Positions 56,801 to 63,966 of a DNA stretch of 64,000 nucleotides are shown in pieces. The notes beneath the pieces are model-generated. The model was not told the origin of the DNA. It saw only the letters and a list, made by a program, of their open reading frames with translations, and ran no database searches. The DNA is taken from the NCBI GenBank assembly GCA_029204225.1, contig CM055098.1, positions 4,490,607 to 4,554,606 on the forward strand, read 5' to 3'. Position 1 is the first letter of the stretch; each line of letters begins with the position of its first letter. Made by a program: the position numbers and the translations under genes. Source of the DNA: Diphasiastrum complanatum. Taxonomy: Eukaryota > Streptophyta > Lycopodiopsida > Lycopodiales > Lycopodiaceae.

Positions 56801-59800
56801 CCTCTACGGCCATTAGCAGCCATATTTCTTGTACCAGGGCGCCATACTGTAGCATGTTACAGTACAAAAACACATCTCCTGCAAAGAAAGATCAGAGATT
56901 TTCTCTCCTGAAACCCTAGCTAAGGAAAGATGGAGATTACTTGGGCTATGCACAATATTTTTCTGAGCTTCCACTTGCAGCCTCTTGCCCTACTAAGGTC
57001 TCCCTGCCTCTGGCATTCTGATGCAATTTACAACTCATCTATTGGTGCCCAATTGACTATAAACAGTCCGCTTTCCTGAGAAATCCTTATATAGCTCAAA
57101 AAACCGAGAAATAGGAACTTTCTCATCCTTGCACCAAATTGATCCTTGTAAATTGCTATCACTGTCATTCACTGCTCTTTGCAGCTCCTCTGCAGATCCC
57201 CGCTACGCCGAACGGCTATCCATACAGCGAATCATGAAGCCATCACCGATGATTTTCCCTCAACCACCGAATTGCAAATTTTTCCGTGAATTCTCCCCGG
57301 AATTCACCTACGACGATCGTTTTGACCTTCCCCGAAGCTCCGATCGAAGAAACTTTGTTGTCTCTAGCCATCCGGACTGCCGATACCCTGTATGGAGTCC
57401 TCTCTCCTGAGATGCTCTAAGTGTTATTTCTCCTGGTGAAAGACTATCCCATAGCTCCACCGGATCGTGCATACCTGCATCACCCTGCAGCTCTGATACC
57501 AAGTTGAAATTCCGATAGAATCTAGTGCAGTATGCAGATCACATCACACAATCACCATAGCCACTCCTCACAAGCTCTCAAAGATGGCACAGCAAAAGTT
57601 ATAGATTACAAAGAGAAAACTGTACATATAGTAAAAGCCCCAACATGCATGGGCTCGACAAGTGTCAACACACTAAATTAGGCACCTGTCTAACTAATAG
57701 GCCCAACATGGGCTAAAAGACTGACAAACTCAGGACATGCCCCTGAGTATAGCAAGTGTCGTCAACAATATACTGTACATGCTAATTTCTATACATGTGG
57801 CTACTCAACTAACCCAAGTAGCCGGCTACGGGACAAGTGCCCGACTGATAAGTCCATGATGGGTCACGTCCCGATCACAACCAAATACAGTAAATCTAAT
57901 TAATTGTACTCTAATTACAATATCACAATTAAAGCTTATACAACTGAATCAGACTGAACCTGATTTTCAACTGATATTACAGTTAGAGATTAAGCGGCAG
58001 TAGTGGTGAATTTTTGTTCACGTTCAAATAATAGATAACCATGTAAGACTGAAATCAGTATACACGGGAGTTGTAGGCAATATACTATATAGTGTAGTGA
58101 GATCATCTGATCATTTTGGGTTCCTAATCATGTACTAGAGATTTCAGATCTGTTATACACATGTTTTGGCATTTATCGATTCTTTCAAATATTGTGATTG
58201 TCTAATCTGCATGTGTATTTGGTTTCTAGCATATATGAATCATTTTGTTTGTGTTTACGTTGAATAGCTGAATCGAACTAAGTTTGTTCACCTTTTCATC
58301 TTAACAACATTGGTAGTTATGATGCATAGCACACTTCATCAGATTTATTGAGTCATTATTCGAACTGTTCCAGCTCGAATCGAATCTGTCTAAAGTGCAT
58401 TTTTTGGGTTTCGGCTAGGTGTTGATTATGTAAACTCTCCCTCCCTAACATGGTATCAGAGCTTACCAAGTCTTATAGGTATCTGACATAGTTCTTGATC
58501 TATTGGGTGGTTCTGAATTTCAGTATTGACTGAGAATCCATTTGGTTTTAGAATTCGGTCGAATTTCTAGGATCCTAGTCAAGACATTTCTCTGGTAAAG
58601 AAATTTGATGGAACTTCCATATGTGGAAATTCAAACTTAGGATGATCTTTCTTGCAAACAATCTTTGAGAGGTAGTCGAGGGTACAGACCTCAAACCAGT
58701 AGCGGATGTTGCGGCCATTTCTAAATGGAAGCAAAAGGATGAACATCCCAATTCAAATAAGGTGTGGGAACCAAGGGGTTGGGTCCCTAACAGAAACCTT
58801 GGAAATCACACTATGAACCTTTAAAGAAATACAAACTGCCATATACAGGCTACTACAAATAAACTCAATATTGCCCATGCACTACTTTAGACTTTCTCAC
58901 CCCAAACTACTTTTTGTTCAAAGAGTAAAAAAGAAGATATAGGATCTAATGGAGTGGCGTTCCGTGAATCAGCATAGAGAGAGATGGAGGGAGGATTCAT
59001 GATAAAATTAGAATGTCAATACATTACATTTAGGATGGGCCAAGGGATTTGGCTTTCCCAATGAATGGTCAAAGACCCCTGCAGGATCTTAAACCCTAGA
59101 AATTCTACAGAGCTTCATGTTGCAGGCGTCAAACTAGCTTTCCGCCATGAGCTTTCTAGCTTAAAGAGTTTCAACTGGAAAGCTCATGAAGATGGAAAGA
59201 GGCAATTATGACAAACAATGCCCTCAGATTTGAGCTTCGAAATACTACCAGGTCTCACATTAGCATATATGCTAACCCTGGACAGCAACTGCGGCAATGT
59301 ATGTTGCCAATATGTCACACTTTAAAGGGTTTGAAATCAAGAAGGCTCGTGATAAATATGATAATAATCAATTTCTATACTTTATTAACAACAAAAATTT
59401 GTTCGTACTCCCGCTCAATGAGCATGCATATGAGACCACCAAACACTAGCAGAAAAGCTGTATGTCAAAAAATACTGTCAGGTATACAAGCAAAAATGTA
59501 CAAAAGCTTACTGAAGGTCGTGAGCTCTGCGAGAAGTTCTGCGCTCTACACTTCGGACTGACAAAGGCTCGTCCCCTAGGAAGAATTGTTTTATTTGCAC
59601 CCTCTGCACATAACCAGGTTTCTTTAGATTGTCGATCAAAGGTTGAAGAAGTCCCACGAGCCAGTCTTCTAGACCAAGCCGATACACCTTCCATAGTTTC
59701 CCTAAAACCATGTTAACCCACTCAACTGACTCTTTCCTCCTTAAATCTCTTTCCAGGAATAGAGAAAATGTCGATGGAGCTTGGAACACGGATCTAGAGC

Positions 59801-60566
59801 TAGAAGGTTGCAAGTTTTTTTCCTTGCTCGTTTTTTTCCTTTTGAATGATTGCTGAGGAGGACGATTTTTGAACTTTCCATTTATCTTCTTAACAGCAAC
59901 CTCAACCAGCGACCATACTACAAAGAGACCTAGAAATAATCTTGTAAAGGTCAAAATTGGCGTCACGGCCAAAGGTCGTGAAGTCCTAGGGAAATATTTC
60001 CATCCAACGGGGGATTTATTGCTCACAACAGCCGCAAAGGTCGCCGAAGACTTCTGAGCATTTGTTGCAAAATTTTCTTTGAAAGCTATTACGCTTGCAA
60101 TCTTTGGAGCAGCTGCTGGAGATTCAACACCTGAATCCTCGTAGAAGGTTTGTTCTATGGCATGGATGTCTTCTTCTGCTGATATTTGCGAACGACCCCT
60201 GCGAACTACAATTCCTGTCAAAAGCTTTACAGTTTGCTCGATGATCTTAGACGAGGATATTGAGCTTCGAATCCTTGGAGCCGATGAGAACAGGCGGATG
60301 TCTTCCAATCGGCAAACTAATTCCAAGCGAAGAGTAGAAAGTGCTTTGGAATGCTTGAGGATAGAATTGCTTCCTCCTATCAATGTGATATTATTATTAG
60401 GGTTTGATTGCTTTATAGTACCATATGGGATGGCATTGCATTGACATCGCAGGCTCCTTAAGTTATGAATCTGGATGCAAGTCCTGTATGCATCGGAAAC
60501 TGAAGGAAGCAGGAGACACGAACTAGTGTTGGAAGCAGAGGTGGGTAAAGACAAGCACATAACCAT
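35546..60566 (-). CDS. NTMC2T5: SMP and C2 domain membrane-contact-site protein (NTMC2T5 type), whole gene
   Basis: Seven exons join in phase into a 759-residue frame without stops. Residues 1-195 are Ser-rich and basic, possibly an organelle-targeting region. About 200-228 is a hydrophobic segment (FTRLFLGLFVVWSLVEVAV). About 278-470 is the SMP lipid-transfer domain (VEWVNMVLGKLWKVYRLGLE, TGGARMLL, VGVRGLDVDGELWVKL, TEDLPQLFVRP). About 490-622 is a C2 domain (GELSVTVIDARKL, GKPDPYVVLMLG, GPPGAPIWNQ, LTYKAYVED), and after it an acidic Ser-rich tail. Plant proteins of this layout (NTMC2 type 5) are tied to lipid exchange at membrane contact sites. All introns are GT-AG. The gene spans about 25 kb because introns 1, 3 and 6 are 8.1, 6.1 and 5.8 kb and hold transposons. 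An in-frame TAG immediately precedes the chosen ATG. The C-terminal end is uncertain: see exon 7. Confidence 0.88.
37540..37660 (+). pseudogene. hAT/DUF659-like transposase scrap
   Basis: MPYPAHCLDLLFEDIMKSPW and VKEVV match the AHCLDLLLEDI...W...V block of plant hAT-related transposases (DUF659 type). Only about 35 codons are recognisable. The sequence is plus strand, antisense to the host gene. Confidence 0.6.
37880..38255 (+). mobile_element. possible LTR fragment
   Basis: CTATAAGTAGGAGACATTGTC (TATA-like), a pyrimidine-rich leader, then TGTATCAGAAAT near 38240, which resembles a mutated PBS (TGGTATCAGAGC). No second copy and no coding part was found. Confidence 0.25.
38568..38665. repeat. 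36-37-bp tandem repeat, about 2.7 copies
   Basis: Unit CCACCATTCTTTTACAGATT plus AG(A/C)AGATTG(G/C)ATCCATA at 38568, 38605 and 38641 (last one partial). Confidence 0.9.
41916..42014 (-). CDS. NTMC2T5: NTMC2T5-type gene, exon 6 (C2 domain)
   Basis: 99 nt, exactly 33 codons, between TTGTCAG|GATTTT and GGTGAG|GTATAA. It encodes DFQLLVVNPKMQRLAICVRD, TFGLTAFTVGHGE, the sixth and seventh strands of the C2 fold with the loop-3 Asp of VRD. Confidence 0.92.
42195..42224. repeat. 10-bp tandem repeat, 3 copies
   Basis: GCATTCCTGT three times in a row, in intron 5. Confidence 0.9.
43226..43335 (-). CDS. NTMC2T5: NTMC2T5-type gene, exon 5 (C2 domain)
   Basis: 110 nt between TTTGCAG|GGAAACC and AATCAG|GTACAA. 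It encodes GKPDPYVVLMLGDQVTCSKK, NSQTSIFGPPGAPIWNQ. The DPYV Asp is a usual C2 calcium-loop residue. Confidence 0.93.
44596..44801 (-). CDS. NTMC2T5: NTMC2T5-type gene, exon 4 (SMP end, C2 start)
   Basis: 206 nt between TTTGTTTCAG|TTTTTTGACC and CCTATAG|GTGAGT. It encodes FLTKLLTEDLPQLFVRPNKT, then a linker with KDFKDGASSDCNKDFSG, and the first C2 strand ELSVTVIDARKLHYIPIG. Confidence 0.93.
45145..45207. repeat. (CT)n microsatellite
   Basis: About 31 CT units just left of the first LINE copy. Confidence 0.97.
45215..46190 (+). mobile_element. LINE copy 1, internally deleted
   Basis: It holds RT codons (VDFRKAFNFVPRSLLIQRLR, DLGFSTDIILAVMALYERVL, WSTIGVKQSCSL) and a YVNDVVLVSPTKEG palm motif at about 45600. 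It then jumps to the C-terminal part: LGQLHVSSHKKAIETGRFHG, ERICQLCSMNEVESKEHFIF, RCLIYYEIKERYHCLF, a Cys/His cluster. Aligned with copy 2 (48.9-50.16 kb) it lacks about 400-500 bp between the RT and the Cys/His end. Stops occur. Confidence 0.85.
46262..46858 (+). pseudogene. LINE ORF1-like region
   Basis: Pro/Ser-rich codons (MSPISQTLADASSSADSPPP), then in neighbouring frames a helical stretch with ILRQEISQLKGTVPSLIHEK, NILQSKVTSLTRTI. Low-complexity and shifted, so it is assigned only by its position before the endonuclease. Confidence 0.4.
46964..47980 (+). pseudogene. LINE APE-type endonuclease
   Basis: The 338-codon frame holds GVWNCAG (catalytic Asn), FFMETHESP (catalytic Glu), a long central part, and VSPTTLSDHSFLSFDI with the SDH motif. 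The GDFNAQ block at about 47395 is out of frame, which marks a local frameshift pair. The role in LINEs is to nick target DNA for target-primed reverse transcription. Confidence 0.85.
48117..48337. mobile_element. 221-bp MULE-like MITE inside LINE copy 2
   Basis: Flanked by GTTCTCCGCC (48107-48116) and GTTCTCCGTC (48338-48347), a 10-bp direct repeat with one mismatch. Ends are AAGGTTGCATCG and, on the other strand, AAGGTTACACCC. The interior is rich in CGGTTCGAACCGG-type palindromes plus an A-rich core. The LINE reading resumes after the second flank (DLLFSSSSAAFWREF in another frame). Short ends plus 9-10-bp duplication fit Mutator-like elements. Confidence 0.75.
48624..49364 (+). pseudogene. 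LINE reverse transcriptase
   Basis: NGDPMIPSYYRTNMIGHVLV, YYCFVDFRKAFDFVPRSLLI (motif A, Asp in VDF), a stop at 49045, VKQGCSLSPVLFGLYIDELE (motif B). The active-site position reads LLYANGGIGL where YADD would be expected, so the catalytic Asp pair is lost. Confidence 0.85.
49365..50156 (+). pseudogene. LINE C-terminal region with Cys/His cluster
   Basis: ALYATEAWCTGLPSSHWASL continues the post-RT part. A Cys/His-type end (the CxxC...H...C region homologous to copy 1) follows in broken frames near 50020-50100, then PTTLRSLIAYEDPRCVGLTR. Confidence 0.7.
50753..50820. repeat. (CT)n microsatellite
   Basis: About 34 CT units. On the gene's transcript this is a (GA)n run beginning 33 nt after the micro-exon donor. 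Confidence 0.97.
50854..50872 (-). CDS. NTMC2T5: NTMC2T5-type gene, exon 3, a 19-nt micro-exon
   Basis: Nineteen bases between CATCAG (acceptor, 50873-50878) and GTATGA (donor, from 50853). Exon 2 leaves one base (G) and exon 4 starts with one base (T). The micro-exon joins them as A-I-P-F-L-S-A, restoring NLMAIPFLSAFLTKLL. Family members have a short AIPVLS-type segment at this point. Without this exon the join loses residues conserved in the family, and a direct 2-to-4 join is also out of phase. A (CT)n tract starts 33 bp past the donor. Confidence 0.85.
51121..51362 (-). CDS. NTMC2T5: NTMC2T5-type gene, exon 2 (SMP domain core)
   Basis: 242 nt between the acceptor TTTGCAG|GTATCAT and the donor CTCATGG|GTACTT. 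Its first base completes the Gln codon left by exon 1. It reads YHIGLRYTGGARMLLSIILK, VGIFPLSIPVGVRGLDVDGE and so on to FGLFNLM, the conserved middle of the plant SMP domain. Confidence 0.92.
52490..53540. other. repetitive GGATTAAGGG-rich stretch, possible solo LTR
   Basis: It opens TGTTGGGGGCTAAATGG at 52491 and has repeated CTTGGATAAGGG, GGTATGGA and GGTAGGTG motifs between 52510 and 52700, then G/T-rich sequence with GAGGTT/TTGGAG repeats to about 53500. It looks like part of an LTR or other repeat, but neither end could be proven. Confidence 0.3.
54065..54527 (-). repeat. 3' LTR of the LARD-like element
   Basis: 463 bp, bounded by GATAT on the outside and by the polypurine tract on the inside. 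It includes a CATTAGTTAATTAGATTT-like AT-rich stretch and GGGACGTGACCCATCA. Confidence 0.9.
54528..54538 (-). other. polypurine tract
   Basis: TTAAGGGAGAG on the minus strand directly abuts the 3' LTR, the expected primer for plus-strand synthesis. Confidence 0.8.
54539..57489. other. non-coding interior of the LARD-like element
   Basis: CA/CT-rich on the plus strand, with short frames (up to about 108 codons) that carry no retroelement motif. A tract near 56900-57000 contains AAACCCTAGCTAAGG. Nothing else is recognised. Confidence 0.75.
57490..57501 (-). other. primer-binding site of the LARD-like element
   Basis: TGGTATCAGAGC on the minus strand, touching the 5' LTR with no spacer, is complementary to the initiator tRNA-Met 3' end. 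Confidence 0.92.
57502..57972 (-). repeat. 5' LTR of the LARD-like element
   Basis: 471 bp, matching 54065-54527 over its full length, with a small insertion around GTGTCAAC at 57661. Confidence 0.9.
58451..58462 (+). other. primer-binding site of the old copia element
   Basis: TGGTATCAGAGC directly after CTAACA, the 3' end of the split LTR. Confidence 0.9.
58590..58765 (+). pseudogene. copia gag N-terminal stub
   Basis: Across one frameshift it reads KKFDGTS, then MWKFKLRMIFLANNL, VVEGTDLKPVADVAAISKWK and QKDEHPNS, the typical copia gag opening. The element stops shortly after. Confidence 0.7.
59512..60566 (-). CDS. NTMC2T5: NTMC2T5-type gene, exon 1 (start codon to SMP domain)
   Basis: 1055 nt encode residues 1 to 351 plus two bases. 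It starts MVMCLSLPTSASNTS; a second Met is at residue 3. It includes the hydrophobic segment near residue 205-225, a Lys-rich linker (KRKKTSKEK) and the first part of the SMP domain, ending ERRTSRRAHDL. The donor is CTTCA|GTAAGC at 59512/59511. The continuing frame past it meets a stop at once, which fits splicing here. Confidence 0.9.
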
Positions 60567-60896
60567 CTAGAACAAACTGAGGCATAAGTTCTCCAAAAAC
60601 CAATACCGCGACGCAAACTAACCTTTCTCGCTAACTCACGCATACAACAGGAACGAGCAAATTCACGGCATGGCAAGAGCAGAATACACTTGACTAGTCA
60701 TTAGATTAAGGATTTTCCTGTCGAAGATTCTGAATTCTGCTTTGCAACAAAGAGCAGCACAAAATGAAGGAAAAATCCTTCTCGCCGCTAACAACGTCGA
60801 TGGAGGCAAAATATCAAAACCTCATTTCAAGCTTTGTTTTCGTTTGAATATAGTAGGTGCTGCTGCTGACTAAGAAGGAAAGGAATCTGAATCTCT

Positions 60897-60934
<38 letters not shown>

Positions 60935-61000
60935 CGCTCGTGCCACGTGAACACTACGTGCACCCACCTTATTCCACCTCACATGCCATGCCTATATCGT
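60567..61000 (-). promoter_or_regulatory. 5' region of the NTMC2T5-type gene
   Basis: Upstream of ATG 60566 there is no upstream coding frame. The stretch holds a (CT)n/(CG)n tract (60892-60937), which on the gene strand is CG then GA repeats about 330-370 bp before the ATG. I did not find a confident TATA box, and the transcription start is unknown. Confidence 0.4.
60892..60937. repeat. compound (CT)n(CG)n microsatellite
   Basis: About 13 CT units followed directly by about nine CG units. Alternating CG runs of this length are rare in plant DNA. Confidence 0.95.
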
Positions 61001-61236
61001 AATGCTCACACTTTTTTTTTGGGGGGGGGGCAGGGGGGCAACGGCCTTGTCGGAGGGCGTTCCTTGCTGGGAAGGCCTTTGCCCGAGAGCGTCGTTTTTT
61101 GGTCGTACGGTACGGCCATACGCGTGGACCAGTTTTTTTTTTTTGGTCTTTTGGCCATATTTTTTTTGCAAACTTTTTTACGTTTGTGGTGGAATGTGGA
61201 TGTGGACAGTCAATGACGAGCTGCCACATAGCACAA

Positions 61237-61325
61237 GCACATTCCACCGAAGAGAGGAAAGAGAACGTGCATTCCACCGGAGAGAGGAGAGAGAAGGTGA
61301 ATTCCACCGGAGAGAGGAGAGAGAG
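61237..61325. repeat. 30-bp minisatellite, 3 copies
   Basis: CATTCCACCGGAGAGAGGAG plus AGAGAAGGTG in three consecutive, slightly different copies, inside the foldback element. Confidence 0.92.
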
Positions 61326-61443
61326 AAAATTGGAAGGACATTATGGTCCTAGAGGTGGTCCCAAAATACAAAGGACACCTGAGCACAAGGCATTACGTAT
61401 TTTGGAAGCACCTCCTCGCACAGAATTTTTAAGGAGAGTTCCT

Positions 61444-61530
61444 AATGCCACAATCTATATAATGCATTGTGACAGCTGGATTAGTAGCATGTTCTGCGGG
61501 AACGATCAACCTGACAGCTGGATTACTAGT
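61444..61530. repeat. imperfect direct repeat of about 45 bp
   Basis: TGACAGCTGGATTA(G/C)TAG starts both copies (61470 and 61512), followed by CAT(G)TT(C/T)TGC. Confidence 0.7.
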
Positions 61531-62100
61531 GCATTTTGCAAGAATTTGCACTCAGCATTACGCAGGGAAAGGCCCGGGCCCGAGGGCCTTCCGTGTCGTT
61601 GGGCCATGCCCTCGGGCTCCCGCCCTCGAGCAATGGCCCTCCCAGCACGGAAGGCCCTCCAGGGCGTGGGGGGCGCCCCCCCCCCCAACAAAATTCTCTT
61701 ATGTCAACAAATTTGGACAATGGACCTAACTGCCTATTATTAATTGTGAGCTTACTCGTCCAACAATGTAGCAACATAAAAAAGTGCCATTGTTATGGAT
61801 GTGAACTTTGGAGTGTGAACCCTTAGCCATGGTGAGTACTATTTTGAACCCTTCTTATTTTTGTCTCTTACAATCTCACAATGATTGTGAACCCTTTTTG
61901 TGCTTTGATGGCTTTTCCCATCTTAAATTAATGAATCATGAAGTTCCTTTTAAGTTTCTTTTTTATACCATGGGTTTTATTTGCTATTTAAGGATTTCAA
62001 TCTTTTATCTATGGAGGCCAATGATTGATAAAATATAAACAATAAAACCTTTTTGAGAATTTTTTTGTGTACAACCAAGGAAAAGCCTATTTTTTTTAAC

Positions 62101-62225
62101 TAGATTGAGGGTGGGCAAGGCCCCACCCTCATCCAAAGATGCATGAGAGTTGAAATATTTATCATACTAAGTATGAATGATTTTGCCTTTGGATGAGGGT
62201 GGTGGCTCTATTTGACCCTCAATCA
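62101..62225. mobile_element. small hairpin, MITE-like
   Basis: Arms 62101-62138 (TTGAGGGTGGGC...CCACCCTCATCCAAAG) and 62187-62225 (its near complement) pair over about 38 bp with a few mismatches, around a 48-bp loop. No flanking duplication was proven. Confidence 0.6.
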
Positions 62226-63260
62226 AAATGAGGAATATATTCCTCCCAATTTTGGATGTCCACATGTAGGTATTGAAGTTTGAAAAGGTTACTTAATCTA
62301 AAGCTTAGAAGCTTCACTTTATTTTAAAGCATTCTAATTATGTAGCCTAATATTAGAAATCTTCAAACTATTTTATTATCCCTTTTGAGGTTGCCAAAAA
62401 AATTGACTAAATTTGACTCTCATGATTGAAGCTCACATTATTTTAGTGCTTTCCAAATAAGTATAAAATGGGCTTTGAGGTGCAAATTTCAGCATTAGGG
62501 CTATCTACTTTATACATCACCATTACTTGTTATAGCAAAATGGGATACTTTTATGTGCTAATTAATAGAGTGGTAAAAGAGTAGGTGGCACCCAATAAAG
62601 AGCATGTGCCTCTTTATCGTGAATATCTCATTAGCAAAGAAGAGCCTTGAAAATCACTTACATTTAGAAGTTATCAATAACTCACTTGTACTCTTTGGTA
62701 CCAATTTTGATTAGCCCCCAATTGACGACCAAGTCTTGACTATGGGTACTGAGGATCCTCAATTAATGGTTAAAAAAAGTTCATCTTAGAGGCTAGGGCT
62801 ATGACTTTTGGAAGTGATAGTCTATGTTTAGGCATAGGAGGTGGGACTTATTGGATATGTTATAGGTGGAAGGGCACATTAATTAAGATCAAAATCCTTC
62901 TTGTTATATTCATTCATAGATTGCTAGTGTATCATAAATACTTGTTGCTAGCTAGTGTCCTTAATCAACTTGTTAGGCTCACTCTCGCGAGAATTGTTGT
63001 AGTATGGAATGCTATAGCTAGGAGCCTGATTGTAGATGGTATTGTGAATCCTTCCATGTGGGGATGAGTCTATTGACAATGTTGTCTATATCACATCTCA
63101 ATTGATTGGGTTGGAATGTCCTATGTCGAAGCTCATATTGGTTGTTCATTATAAATTTAATGGGAAATCTCTCAATAGGTGGCTCCGACATACCGGACAT
63201 CATCCGACATATCGACGACATCGACGAAAGTCGAAGACTTCGGCCATGTCGATGAAAGAC
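62226..63260. other. no recognised gene
   Basis: AT-rich with no domain-bearing frame. A cluster of (T/C)CGACAT motifs lies at 63186-63235, just before the LTR. Confidence 0.5.
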
Positions 63261-63267
63261 AATTATT

Positions 63268-63966
63268 GTTCCACTTGATATGAAGCTAAAGACTTGCCCT
63301 AACTAATTTGAAAGTAAATTTCCGGGAAGTCCTAACTGGATGGATGCCAACGCATTATGGCCAATGACTACTGCGATCTGAGACCTAATTAGCTTTCCTA
63401 CTGGATATGCTTCAATTGCTTTAGTATAAATAGTTGATCATCAAAGACTTTAACAACTCTTGCTCAGCTTTCTAGCTAAGCTTTTCTTTCGGAGTTCAAT
63501 TAGAGCATTGCTATTCGCGCTTACTGCTTATCAGCGGAAGTGCATCAAAGAAAGTTTTTCAGTTACTCAGAGATAGCTTCTAGTACGAGTTTCATTCGCA
63601 ATTGTTTTGTGCTCACATCATATGATTTGTACATGCTACTTGCTTAATCAATCTATCTTTTTATAAAGTTCTCAGTATCATGTCAAAATGTATTCTTCTC
63701 TATAGTTATTTGTAACTGATAAATCTCTTATTCTTTCGTCTAATTTATTCAGTGTTTCATTGTTTGGCTACAAAATCACTTTAGTGCTAAAGATTTCAAA
63801 GTTGGTTGCTAAAAGATTGAACGTGACTTCTGTCATTATAGCTTTGTTCAATATTGATAAGCGTAGTCATGCATTAGGAAAGAAGGCTAAGTCCCGCTGC
63901 ACTCGATAAGTTTCTTATAGTCTTCGACTTGTCGAACCGACTCACTTCATCTCCCTCTTTCCAACA
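63268..63966 (+). mobile_element. LTR of the same copia family as 13-17 kb (solo or truncated)
   Basis: From about 63328 to 63620 it aligns with the 3' LTR at 17375-17700 (for example GACCTAATTAGCTTTCCTACTGGA, TATAAATAGTTGATCAT). Its end CTCCCTCTTTCCAACA matches the 5' LTR end at 13405. No PBS follows, so it is a solo LTR or a 3' LTR. The exact start is uncertain. Confidence 0.65.
63425..63432 (+). promoter_or_regulatory. LTR TATA box
   Basis: TATAAATA, in the same position as the TATA box in the 17-kb LTR copy. Confidence 0.6.

Larger units (their letters stand above)
54065..57972 (-). mobile_element. non-autonomous LTR retrotransposon (LARD-like), structurally complete
   Basis: Two near-identical LTRs (54065-54527 and 57502-57972) flank 2974 bp of internal DNA. 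On the minus strand the order is LTR, PBS TGGTATCAGAGC (57501-57490) touching the LTR, internal region, polypurine TTAAGGGAGAG (54538-54528), LTR. Direct repeats GATAT flank the whole (54060-54064 and 57973-57977). The LTRs end AGTTGAAA...TTTCAACT rather than TG...CA. By eye they differ at about 20 positions plus small indels (about 4 percent). No gag or pol motif occurs in the interior, so it must have moved with help from another element. It sits inside the 53.9-kb LTR, in intron 1, in the same orientation as the host gene. Confidence 0.9.
53922..58450 (+). mobile_element. old copia-type 5' LTR, split by a nested insertion
   Basis: The LTR starts TGTTGGAAAAATC at 53922 and ends CTCCCTAACA at 58450, directly before a PBS. 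Removing the nested 54065-57972 element and one GATAT copy leaves about 616 bp with TG...CA ends. Only this LTR and a gag stub downstream remain. No partner LTR is in the window. Confidence 0.7.
51363..59511 (-). other. intron 1 of the NTMC2T5-type gene
   Basis: 8.15 kb, GTAAGC...TTTGCAG. The part from 53.9 to 58.8 kb is nested retrotransposon sequence. 51.4-52.4 kb and 58.8-59.5 kb show nothing recognisable. Confidence 0.8.
61019..61688. mobile_element. foldback-type element with G-run ends
   Basis: The left end (G10 CAG6 CAACGG, then GGAGGGCGTTCCTTGCTGGG AAGGCCTTTGCCCGAGAGCG) matches in inverted form the right end, whose complement reads G11-13 C..., GGAGGGCCTTCCGTGCTGGG, AGGGCCATTGCTCGAGGGCG. 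The arms are about 70-90 bp long. Between the arms are T-rich runs and a minisatellite. No transposase frame and no clear target-site duplication (left flank T-run, right flank AACAAAATT). Confidence 0.55.

Noticed and set aside
60157-60444. 95-codon plus-strand frame
   Set aside because: Shadow of exon 1 of the SMP-C2 gene on the opposite strand.
61099-61826. Overlapping frames up to 214 codons in the foldback element
   Set aside because: They run through T-runs, a minisatellite and G/C runs and change character at each repeat. There is no domain.
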